Shown here piece after piece: positions 1 through 6,979 of a stretch of 8,756 nucleotides of DNA (positions within the stretch are counted from its first letter, which is position 1; each line of letters starts with the position of its first letter). A program made the position numbers and the translations under genes. The notes below the pieces were generated by a model. The model did not search any database. It worked only from the letters and a program-made list of their open reading frames with translations, and was not told where the DNA came from. This stretch comes from JBBKWH01 sp037968855 (GTDB taxonomy: Bacteria; Pseudomonadota; Gammaproteobacteria; Pseudomonadales; Moraxellaceae), in the NCBI GenBank assembly GCA_037968855.1, contig JBBKWH010000069.1:1-8756 (forward strand), read 5' to 3'.

Positions 1-1
1 G

Positions 2-2590
2 CCGCAAGTGGCCAAAGTCGATGTGTTGGGTAAGCAGCAAGAACAGGTTGAGGTGTTGTTTTCGAGCGCGCGCTTGGCAGCACTCGGTTTAAGCCCTGCC
101 CAGATCATCAATGGATTGGCCAAACAAAACCAAGTCACCCCATCGGGCCTGACCGATACCGCATCTGATCGGGTGTTTGTGCGGGTTGATGGCACATTGC
201 ATAGTGCCGAAGATGTCGCTGCCACGTCGATTAGTGCAGGCGGTAAATTGCTGCGCTTGTCCGATGTGGCGACCGTCCGAATTGCGACGGAAGATCCAGC
301 ACGCTTTAAGGTCCGTTATGACGGTCAACCGACGTTAATTGTTGGCGTGACCATGCAGACCGGCAGTAATATTTTGACCTTTGGCGAGCATCTAGATCAA
401 TCGATCCAACAGATTCAACGTGAACTTCCCGTAGGCATTGAGCTGCACAAAATCTCTGATCAGCCCAAAGTGGTTGCCGATTCGGTGTGGGAGTTTGAGC
501 GGGCGTTCTTAGAGGCATTGGCGATTGTGCTGGCAGTCTGTCTGGTGTTTTTGGGCTGGCGCACCGGTATTGTAGTGGCAACCTCGGTGCCATTGGTGCT
601 GGGTATTGTGGCGATGGTGATGTACGCCATGGACTGGAATCTAGATCGAATTTCACTCGGCGCGTTGATTATTGCGCTGGGCTTGCTGGTGGATGATGCG
701 ATCATTGCGGTCGAGATGATGGTGGTCAAACTGGAGCAAGGCTGGACGCGCATGCAAGCCGCGACCTATGCATATACCTCGACGGCGTTTCCGATGTTGA
801 CCGGTACGTTGGTGACGGTGGCGGGCTTTATGCCGGTTGGCTTTGCCAAATCCACCTCGGGCGAGTATGCCGGTGGGATTTTTTGGATTGTTGGTACGGC
901 GTTGATTGCCTCGTGGTTGGTTGCGGTGATTTTTATTCCTTTGCTTGGCATCAAGATGCTACCGGACTTTAAGCCTAAAGATGGCACACCGGCAGGACAG
1001 GCACACGATCCGTATAGTGGACCGATCTATCAGCGTTTTGCGCGCTTGGTGACGTGGGCGGTGACATGGCGTAAGTCGGTCATCTTGGGAGTGGTGGCCT
1101 TGTTTGTGGTGGCGATTGCTGGCATGGCTTTGGTGCAGCAGCAGTTCTTTCCAACCGCATCTCGACCAGAGCTATTGGTTGAAGTGCGTATGCGCGAAGG
1201 TGCATCGTTCGAGGCGACCGAAACCGAAGTCAAACGTCTTGAACAGATCCTCAAAAAAGACCCAGACGTGCAGTTTGTCACCAGTTATATCGGAGCCAGC
1301 TCACCACGTTTCTTCTTGTCATTGTTGCCAGAACTGCCCAATCCAAGCTATGGCCAGTTGGTGGTGATGACGGCCAATAGCGAGGCGCGCGAGGCAGTGC
1401 GTGGTCGGGTTCGGGCGATTTTTGATGCCAATCAACAGTTTCCTAATGTGCGCGGACGGGTATTGCGGTTGGAGTTTGGGCCACCAGTGGGCTTTCCGGT
1501 GCAGTTTCGCGTGATGGGGCCAGAGCTAACTGAGGTGCGCCGGATTGCCGCACAAGTACGCGATACCGTGCGTCAGAGTCCACTGGTGCGCGATACCCAG
1601 CTTGAGTGGAACGAGCAAGTGCGCAGCATTGAGGTCAAACCTGATCAAGACAAGTTGCGCTTACTTGGGCTATCAAGTGCCGATGTCGCCAATACCGTAC
1701 AAGCAGTGCTATCGGGCGTACCCGCGACCCAAATCCGACGTGGCGATGAGTTGGTACAAGTGACCGTGCGGGCGGTAGAGGGGGAGCGTCAACAGCTTGA
1801 TGCCTTGGCCCAAGTGACCCTGCCTACGCCAAGTGGTCAGAGTGTGCCGTTGTCACAAGTGGCCAGTATTGTGCCGCGCTTTGAAGATCCAGTCCTGTGG
1901 CGGCGTGATCGTCAAGTGGTATTGAATGTGCGCAGTGACGTGATGGATGGTGTCCAAGCACCGTATGCCACGCAGCAAATTTGGCCAAGTCTGCAAAAAA
2001 TCATGGATGACTTACCTGCGGGTTATCGGATTGAACAAGGCGGCGCGATTGAAGAAAGTAACAAGGCCAACAAAGCCATTGGTGCGGTCTTTCCGGTCAT
2101 GCTGCTGACCATGCTGTTGTTCTTGATGATGCAGGTGCAGGGATTCTCACGCATGTTTATGGTGTTTTTGACGGCACCATTAGGTCTCATTGGCGTTGTA
2201 CCAGCTTTGCTGTTATTCCAAGTGCCATTTGGTTTTGTGGCCTTGCTGGGGGTGATTGCTTTGGCCGGTATGATCATGCGTAACGCGGTGATCTTGGTGG
2301 TGCAGATCGAGCAAGATATCACCGAAGGCGAAGCACCGTGGCAAGCGATTATTAATGCCACTGTACGTCGGGCGCGTCCCGTTATTCTCACCGCTGCTGC
2401 TGCGATTTTGGCCATGTTGCCGTTATCGCATAGTGTGTTCTGGGGGCCAATGGCCATCTCGATCATGGGCGGCTTGGTGGTCGCAACCGGCCTAACCTTG
2501 GTCTTTGTGCCTGCGCTGTATGCGTTGTGGTTCCGGATACGACCCGATACACCATCCCGCGTGTTACTGACCCAGAGTGATCAACCGTAG
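2..2590 (+). CDS. RND efflux transporter permease, 5'-truncated by window edge
   Basis: This is an inner-membrane, proton-driven pump subunit of the resistance-nodulation-division family, normally working with a periplasmic adaptor and an outer-membrane channel. The reading frame is open to the first base, and the GTG at position 8 is not a believable start: about 180 N-terminal residues (first TM helix and part of the first porter domain) lie outside the window. Numbered from that GTG, the rest of the first periplasmic domain is at 1-160, TM segments at ~165-320, TM7 at ~358-375, the second periplasmic domain at ~380-690, and the last TM bundle at ~695-845. The paired Asp of the proton relay (LVDDAI) are D229/D230, equivalent to AcrB D407/D408. 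The AcrB Lys940 position is Arg (R758, in GMIMRNAV), which I believe also occurs in other non-AcrB branches. The substrate cannot be told. No adaptor or channel gene follows; they may lie upstream. The family is certain, the subfamily is not. Confidence 0.95.
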   Translation, partial: PQVAKVDVLGKQQEQVEVLFSSARLAALGLSPAQIINGLAKQNQVTPSGLTDTASDRVFVRVDGTLHSAEDVAATSISAGGKLLRLSDVATVRIATEDPARFKVRYDGQPTLIVGVTMQTGSNILTFGEHLDQSIQQIQRELPVGIELHKISDQPKVVADSVWEFERAFLEALAIVLAVCLVFLGWRTGIVVATSVPLVLGIVAMVMYAMDWNLDRISLGALIIALGLLVDDAIIAVEMMVVKLEQGWTRMQAATYAYTSTAFPMLTGTLVTVAGFMPVGFAKSTSGEYAGGIFWIVGTALIASWLVAVIFIPLLGIKMLPDFKPKDGTPAGQAHDPYSGPIYQRFARLVTWAVTWRKSVILGVVALFVVAIAGMALVQQQFFPTASRPELLVEVRMREGASFEATETEVKRLEQILKKDPDVQFVTSYIGASSPRFFLSLLPELPNPSYGQLVVMTANSEAREAVRGRVRAIFDANQQFPNVRGRVLRLEFGPPVGFPVQFRVMGPELTEVRRIAAQVRDTVRQSPLVRDTQLEWNEQVRSIEVKPDQDKLRLLGLSSADVANTVQAVLSGVPATQIRRGDELVQVTVRAVEGERQQLDALAQVTLPTPSGQSVPLSQVASIVPRFEDPVLWRRDRQVVLNVRSDVMDGVQAPYATQQIWPSLQKIMDDLPAGYRIEQGGAIEESNKANKAIGAVFPVMLLTMLLFLMMQVQGFSRMFMVFLTAPLGLIGVVPALLLFQVPFGFVALLGVIALAGMIMRNAVILVVQIEQDITEGEAPWQAIINATVRRARPVILTAAAAILAMLPLSHSVFWGPMAISIMGGLVVATGLTLVFVPALYALWFRIRPDTPSRVLLTQSDQP

Positions 2591-2602
2591 TATGGTGTCT
2601 GA

Positions 2603-2633
2603 GGTTCTCTGTTAGCCTGCCTGGCAGAGGACC
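2603..2633 (+). terminator. Possible terminator hairpin after the RND gene
   Basis: GGTTCTCTG (2603-2611) can pair with CAGAGGACC (2625-2633): nine base pairs including one wobble on the plus strand, with a 13-base loop. It starts 13 bases after the RND stop codon, where a terminator is expected. No clear T-run follows (ATCTTGCT), so it would be a weak or Rho-assisted terminator, or just an RNA 3'-end stabiliser. Confidence 0.35.
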
Positions 2634-2676
2634 ATCTTGCTGATCATGGGATTTAAATCAGCACAACATCGATCAG

Positions 2677-2877
2677 CTAAAGCGACATAACCATCGGTTT
2701 GACCTGCGGCTGTGCAAAAAAAATCTCATGGCAGACCCGATACGTATTCAGATGTAATTCCACTAATCGATCAAGTTGTTGATAGCCTCCGGCCAGTACA
2801 AACATGATGGGAGTCTGATGTTTTTTGGCAAATTCAAATACCATCTGATCTCGCTGTAAGCGGGTTTCGATAAGTAA
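2677..2877 (-). pseudogene. Histone-deacetylase-family C-terminal remnant
   Basis: On the minus strand an open frame runs from just after a TGA (2880-2878) to a TAG (2679-2677), 66 codons. The translation contains RDQMVFEFAKKH, then IMFVLAGGYQ, then LVELHLNTYR. This is the order seen near the C-terminus of histone deacetylase / acetoin-utilization (AcuC-like) proteins: a helix starting with RD, a strand, the glycine-rich GGY motif, then the final helix with H-x-NT-[YF]. A full member has 300 or more residues; the N-terminal ~80%, including the zinc ligands and the active-site His pair, is missing. A different minus-strand frame at about 2927-2866 reads DLTLYVLPSD followed by AGLHDYL, which may be the preceding strand of the same gene displaced by a frameshift; this part is speculative. 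No start codon with a ribosome binding site precedes the fragment, so it is almost certainly non-functional. Confidence 0.6.
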
Positions 2878-2991
2878 TCATGCAACCCTGCCATTGAGTC
2901 GCTTGGCAAAACATAGAGCGTCAGATCATGTATGCATAATTACTTTCTATTCAGCACTTATCACTAAATAGTTTTAAGTAAAAATGGGCAT

Positions 2992-3014
2992 GATCATTTC
3001 CCCATAAAATGATC
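2992..3014. repeat. 8-bp perfect inverted repeat, 7-base spacer
   Basis: GATCATTT (2992-2999) and AAATGATC (3007-3014) are exact reverse complements separated by CCCCATA. The stem is AT-rich and has no T-run on either side, so it is a poor terminator. It could be a protein-binding dyad or a leftover of the decayed gene region. It lies about 100 bases beyond the 3' end of the methyltransferase gene. Confidence 0.4.
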
Positions 3015-3067
3015 GACGATGCACGCAGTCACACTCCTCTGGTCTAACGACACCACAGCGATCCATG

Positions 3068-3089
3068 GGCTTAAGTGTTCGCTCAAGCC
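3068..3089 (-). terminator. Weak hairpin downstream of the methyltransferase gene
   Basis: Read on the minus strand, GGCTTGAG (3089-3082) pairs with CTTAAGCC (3075-3068): eight pairs with one G-U wobble and a six-base loop. The hairpin starts 27 bases after the methyltransferase stop. On the plus strand the wobble becomes an A-C mismatch, so the structure favours a minus-strand transcript. No U-tract follows (CATGGATCG), so at most it is a weak terminator or 3'-end stabiliser. Confidence 0.25.
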
Positions 3090-3115
3090 TTTGGTCTGCA
3101 CAAGCGTGGTAGGCC

Positions 3116-4165
3116 TTAAGCGAGGCGTGTGATGGTCAAGAATATTGCTGCAATGCGATCTGCCTGCGCATACACCCCCGTCGCTAACTCTTCGCCAAAG
3201 ACATCAGGATCGATTTCTTGATAATCAATCGACCATTGCTGGGCGTCTAAGTGCATTTGTTCAATGGTCTGCCAGAACGGATCTATACCATTGATCATCG
3301 CCACACCGGTGTACAGCAACAGACTGCCACCAACGGTCAAGCGGCTAAGTGACTGCTCAATAATCGCCAAAGATAAGCCTGCGCCAAGCGGCCCACCCCC
3401 ATGTCGATACGCCCGCTCGCTGGCATCGACCAGATAGGGTGGATTGGCCACGATTAAATTAAATTGACCTTCGACATCATGCAGTAGATTGCTGTGTTGT
3501 GCCGTGAATCGATCTGCACCGACATGGGCGGCTTGAATCCGGCTGAGTTGTAGCGCTGCGGGGTTAATGTCGAGCGCCTGCACGGTGGCGAGTGGATAGC
3601 GCTTGGCAATGGTGATGGCGGCTGGCCCTGCGCCTGAGCAGATTTCGACCGCTCGCTGAACCGTTGGTTGATGCTGGTCTAACCATGCCGCAATCGCCCG
3701 AACAAAACGGTAGGTGTCGGGCCCAAAAAAAACTGCATCGGCCTGCACCGTCGGATAGGCCGAATGCCAAAAAAAATAGCGCTGACCTGCATCGTCTAAG
3801 CTCGATACCCGTAAACGGCTTTGCACGTGGCGGTTGGCTGTTGTTTGCCACAGCTGTGCTTGCTCGCCTAGTTGATACAGATCGGCTGGAATAGCCGAGA
3901 TGGGCACTGCACGACTCCAGCCAAATAACTGCTGTAAGACCATCAACGTGCTGTGCTGCTGGGAATCGTGTTGCCAGTCTCGCTGCATGATCGTGGCATG
4001 GCTGGCAGGGCTAATGGTGGTGTGTCGGTAGTGATGCTGGGTGAGCAGGTATAAAATCTGCTGTAAGGCTTGTTCTGTGATATCGGCCCTAGTCGATATC
4101 GGGCTGGGATCAGATGACGAGACTTGAGCGTTCAACAGGGGCGATAAAACGTTGGGTTGCGTCAT
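3116..4165 (-). CDS. Class I SAM-dependent methyltransferase (NPPY type)
   Basis: This 349-residue protein should be a cytoplasmic methyltransferase using S-adenosylmethionine. The C-terminal half has a Rossmann-type fold: motif I AVEICSGAGPA (172-182), the acidic residue of motif II in ALDINPAA (D199), and the catalytic-type NPPY motif at 241-244. NPPY is typical of enzymes that methylate an amide or exocyclic amine nitrogen, as in PrmC/HemK and the RlmG/RsmC group, but I cannot name the substrate. The N-terminal ~140 residues are poorly recognisable and may form a substrate-recognition domain; FFGPDTYRF (146-154) links it to the core. Motif I has Cys-Ser where many relatives have Gly-Thr. 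The ATG start is supported by an AGGA core eight to nine bases upstream on the minus strand. The gene is transcribed alone, divergently from the HDO gene and convergently with the RND gene. Confidence 0.85.
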   Translation of the reverse strand: MTQPNVLSPLLNAQVSSSDPSPISTRADITEQALQQILYLLTQHHYRHTTISPASHATIMQRDWQHDSQQHSTLMVLQQLFGWSRAVPISAIPADLYQLGEQAQLWQTTANRHVQSRLRVSSLDDAGQRYFFWHSAYPTVQADAVFFGPDTYRFVRAIAAWLDQHQPTVQRAVEICSGAGPAAITIAKRYPLATVQALDINPAALQLSRIQAAHVGADRFTAQHSNLLHDVEGQFNLIVANPPYLVDASERAYRHGGGPLGAGLSLAIIEQSLSRLTVGGSLLLYTGVAMINGIDPFWQTIEQMHLDAQQWSIDYQEIDPDVFGEELATGVYAQADRIAAIFLTITRLA

Positions 4166-4315
4166 AGCATCAAGTCCTAAAGAAACATGGTCGGTGTATT
4201 GATTACAGAGTATGCGATCAAAACGGCATCACACTAAAAATAGATAACAAAGCCTGCACATAAGCGTGCTGCAAAGGACAGTCTAATGGAGACCTTCTTT
4301 TATTTAGGATGAACT
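4166..4315. promoter_or_regulatory. Divergent intergenic region with start signals for both flanking genes
   Basis: This stretch separates the start codons of the minus-strand methyltransferase and the plus-strand HDO gene, so promoters for both should lie here. Ribosome binding sites are visible: AGGA at 4306-4309 before the GTG at 4316, and AGGA read on the minus strand about eight bases before the ATG at 4165. I could not find a -35/-10 pair with good boxes and spacing on either strand; TAGATA (4241-4246) and TCTAAT (4282-4287) are -10-like but lack a matching -35. No clear operator dyad or riboswitch was seen. Confidence 0.5.
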
Positions 4316-5776
4316 GTGGTCATGACTGTGTCACTGATGTCACCCAAGCGCCCATCCCCATTGCATCGGGCACGTCCGTCGTTGCTGCTTGATGCAGACG
4401 GTTATCAGTTGAGCTACCAACGGCTTCGATCTGCCGAGCGAGTCGGTAGTGATACTGGCTCAAGTGATTCGCTGGACTGTTTGGCTGAGCAGGTGATCGA
4501 GCAGCAGTTGTCTGCGACGGCGCATATCAGTGATCAATTACCACAAGATCCTAGCAACTTGATGACGTGGATGCAGCAGCAACATGCCGCAGTGGGCCAG
4601 CAATATCGTGATTATCGGGCTGCACGCCGCGCGGGTGCACCACGGCAAATGTTTGCCCAACGTGCGCATGCTTTATTGTGGTTACGTGATATTGCGCCAA
4701 CCAAGTTGGTAGATGGTGCATGGTTGTCTGGTCTATTGCCGCATTGGCAGGATGTACGGGTTGAGGGATTAATTCGGACGTACTTGGACGAGCTAGGCAA
4801 TGGTCAGGCTGCCGACCATCATGTGCTGATTTATCAACGTTTATTAGAGCAGCACGGTCTTAAGCCAGATGCACCAACCGATGCGCACTATGTGCAGGGG
4901 GCGTTGCAATTGGCGCTGGGTCGTTTGGCTACGCGGTATTGGCCAGAAGTGCTGGGCTTTCATTTGGGTTATGAGCAACTGCCATTACATTTGTTGATCA
5001 GTCAATTTGAACTCAATGAGCTGGGGATTGATCCATATTATTTTAGCCTGCATGTAACCATTGATAACGGTGATAGCGGCCATGCAGAGCAAGCCGTACG
5101 CGCTGTGTTGGCTGCTGTACCTGTGTTGGGTGATCAGCAGGTGTTTTGGCAACGGGTGGAGCGAGGCTATCGACTGAATCATGCGGGTTTGAGTATGGAT
5201 CAGATTCTGACACATATTGATCTGCGTGCTGAGGTGGTGGCGCTATTGGCGCGCAAAGGTCAGATCGGCCAGCATGCCCATGCAGATTATTGTCGGATTG
5301 CAGGCCGCAGTATTAACGATTGGTTAAGTGATCCTGCTGATGCCAGTCGTTTGCTAGATACCTTAGTGGATAGTGGTTGGATTGTGCGTCATCAATCAGC
5401 CAACCACAGTCGGTTTTGGCGTTTGATTGATGGCGCAAAGGCAGAGATGTTTGGCGTGTTTAGTAGCGCCGAAAAACAGTTATTGCATGACTGGATTGTG
5501 GGTGACGCCCTAGTCACCACTCAAGCCCAAGATCGCTTAACCTATCGTCAGCGTCATCGAGGTGATCAGCACGCGATGCAGGCCGATCTCGCCGCGCATC
5601 ATCGTCAAACCTATGCGCTCGGACAGGACGAACGGTTGTTTCGACAACAACTGGCTCAGACCCTGCATCGTGACGCGTATGTGCAACAGTTGATCACGCA
5701 GTTATCTCCGCAACGTAATGGCCATCCGGTGGGGTTGTTCGCTGCACGGTTGTTTTTGGATGTGCTCAATCAGTAA
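4316..5776 (+). CDS. Iron-containing redox enzyme, heme-oxygenase-like diiron oxidase (HDO) family
   Basis: This 486-residue soluble protein resembles the 'iron-containing redox enzyme' branch of the heme-oxygenase-like fold. Relatives such as UndA, BesC, SznF and CADD use a di-iron centre and O2 for desaturation, C-C cleavage or N-oxidation. Candidate metal ligands lie in the middle: E211, H216 and E220 in EVLGFHLGYEQ, E232 and E235 in FELNELGID, and a helix with H246, D250, D253 and H256 (LHVTIDN then GDSGH). The ~200-residue N-terminal part is Gln/Ala/His-rich and mostly helical, and a C-terminal part (about 320-440) holds INDWLSDP and MFGVFSSAEK. It is thus about twice as long as single-domain HDOs (~230-260 residues). 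The GTG start has AGGA six bases upstream; the ATG at 4322 (12-base gap) is an alternative. It is the first gene of a run with the ATP-grasp and lplT genes. The family call is fairly sure; the reaction is unknown. Confidence 0.75.
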   Translation: MVMTVSLMSPKRPSPLHRARPSLLLDADGYQLSYQRLRSAERVGSDTGSSDSLDCLAEQVIEQQLSATAHISDQLPQDPSNLMTWMQQQHAAVGQQYRDYRAARRAGAPRQMFAQRAHALLWLRDIAPTKLVDGAWLSGLLPHWQDVRVEGLIRTYLDELGNGQAADHHVLIYQRLLEQHGLKPDAPTDAHYVQGALQLALGRLATRYWPEVLGFHLGYEQLPLHLLISQFELNELGIDPYYFSLHVTIDNGDSGHAEQAVRAVLAAVPVLGDQQVFWQRVERGYRLNHAGLSMDQILTHIDLRAEVVALLARKGQIGQHAHADYCRIAGRSINDWLSDPADASRLLDTLVDSGWIVRHQSANHSRFWRLIDGAKAEMFGVFSSAEKQLLHDWIVGDALVTTQAQDRLTYRQRHRGDQHAMQADLAAHHRQTYALGQDERLFRQQLAQTLHRDAYVQQLITQLSPQRNGHPVGLFAARLFLDVLNQ

Positions 5777-5883
5777 TCCTACCGTTCGGTGTGGTCAATA
5801 ACGATCATTAATGGCAACGTCATGTGTGCGGTTGTTTGGCATGGCGTACGATGCGATTTTGTCTTTTTTGTGATGTCTACTGT

Positions 5884-6969
5884 ATGAATGCATGGTCGCA
5901 ATGGTCGTTACTCAGCCAAAACATCCCGCAACGTGGCCGCTTGGAGCAATTGCCCAAATGGGTAATCTGTATTCCGATTGGCTTGCAATGGGGCTGGCTC
6001 GGCTTGCGTTACCGCAGTTTGGGATTACCTGCCAGTGCCAATCCCAACATTACTGCTGGCGGCTTGGTCGGCGAAGGCAAGCACGAATACTTTGAGCAGA
6101 TGGGGCCAATCGCGCGGGCATCTGTTGCGCCTTATATCCTATGTAAAGTGACTGCCAGTCTTGACCCAGCGGCGCTGGCGCAGCAACTGGCCGCAGCACA
6201 ACTCGATTTTCCATTGGTCATTAAGCCTGATATGGGCTTGTGCGGCTATGGCGTGCGCCGTGTCGATGATTTTGCCAGCTTATGCCGTGATATTGGCCTG
6301 TATCCGCTGGGCATTGATCTGGTGATTCAAGCGTATTTGAGCCAAGAGGGTGAGGCAGGGGTGTTTTATGTACGCCGACCGGATCAAGTCAAGGGCCAGA
6401 TTTTAGGCGTTGCGTTGCGGCATTTTCCACGGGTAATTGGCGATGGCATACGCACCATCGCCGAGCTGATGGCCGAGCAATCACGCACCGCTGCTTTGCT
6501 CACACGCATGGATCATCAATGCGATATTGATGTACATCGCGTGCCTGCGATAGCCGAAGTGGTGCGGCTGTCAACGATTGGTTCGACGCGAGTGGGCAGT
6601 TGCTATACCGATGGGGCTGCGTTTGTCACGCCTGCCTTGATCGAAGTGATTGATCGGATTGCGCAAGACATGCCGCAGTTTTATTTTGGCCGCTTTGATC
6701 TACGCTTTGACAATCTGGCCGCCTTACAAGCCGGACGTGATTTAAAAATTATGGAAGTCAATGGGGCCGGTTCTGAGGCCATTGACGCGTGGGACCCACA
6801 ACATTCACTGTGGACAGGTTTTAAGATGATTTTAAATAAACAAGCCATCTTGTTTGAGATAGCCGATGCCTGCCGTCAGCGGGGTTATCCGGTCGTGTCA
6901 TTACGTAAAATTCTACGTTTAAATCGTCAGCAGCAACGGCTGATTGATCAATATCCGCCTTCTAATTAA
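5884..6969 (+). CDS. ATP-grasp domain protein (D-Ala-D-Ala ligase-like)
   Basis: ATP-grasp enzymes activate a carboxylate as an acyl-phosphate and join it to an amine, thiol or hydroxyl. Seen here (numbering from ATG 5884, 361 residues): a hydrophobic N-terminal stretch around WVICIPIGLQWGWLGL (~20-36) that could be a membrane-associating helix, then ITAGGLVGEGKHEYF. The ATP-binding core has FPLVIKPD with K114 and a Gly-rich loop (GLCGYG), and the hinge-type segment VIQAYL (~147-152). The metal-binding end has FDLRFD (D272, D276) and MEVNG (E291, N293). The ligase residues look intact, so it should be active. An in-frame GTG at 5824 would add 20 residues with five cysteines and no ribosome binding site; I prefer 5884, which has a weak GTGATG about eight bases upstream. 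It follows the HDO gene by ~107 bases and precedes lplT by 10. The substrates are unknown; a peptide, amino-acid or acyl conjugate is plausible. Confidence 0.8.
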   Translation: MNAWSQWSLLSQNIPQRGRLEQLPKWVICIPIGLQWGWLGLRYRSLGLPASANPNITAGGLVGEGKHEYFEQMGPIARASVAPYILCKVTASLDPAALAQQLAAAQLDFPLVIKPDMGLCGYGVRRVDDFASLCRDIGLYPLGIDLVIQAYLSQEGEAGVFYVRRPDQVKGQILGVALRHFPRVIGDGIRTIAELMAEQSRTAALLTRMDHQCDIDVHRVPAIAEVVRLSTIGSTRVGSCYTDGAAFVTPALIEVIDRIAQDMPQFYFGRFDLRFDNLAALQAGRDLKIMEVNGAGSEAIDAWDPQHSLWTGFKMILNKQAILFEIADACRQRGYPVVSLRKILRLNRQQQRLIDQYPPSN

Positions 6970-6979
6970 TGATTGAGTC

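Larger units (their letters stand above)
2591..3115. other. Gene-poor intergenic stretch between RND and methyltransferase genes
   Basis: These 525 bases separate two convergent genes. Stops interrupt all frames, and the only recognisable coding trace is the minus-strand deacetylase remnant. The section 2935-3015 is clearly more AT-rich than the flanking genes and holds the inverted repeat at 2992-3014. The rest, including 2880-2990 and 3015-3065, shows no further recognisable gene, RNA or repeat. Pseudogene decay plus convergent gene ends explain most of it. Confidence 0.7.

Noticed and set aside
2023..2466. 147-codon minus-strand open frame
   Set aside because: It lies entirely inside the RND coding region; its composition (many Ile, Met, Thr, Ala) is the antisense shadow of membrane-helix codons and it has no recognisable domain.
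2639..2662. GCTGAT / ATCAGC inverted repeat near the end of the deacetylase remnant
   Set aside because: Only six base pairs with a 12-base loop and no T-run; GATCAG-like words are common in this sequence through codon use, so chance is likely.
3564..3894. Open frames on both strands inside the methyltransferase gene
   Set aside because: They overlap the SAM-binding core of a well-supported gene, have no ribosome binding site and no family motifs.
5777..5823. Search for a terminator or strong promoter between the HDO and ATP-grasp genes
   Set aside because: Only a short CATTAATG palindrome is present; no stem-loop with a T-run and no paired -35/-10 boxes, so the genes are treated as one transcript.
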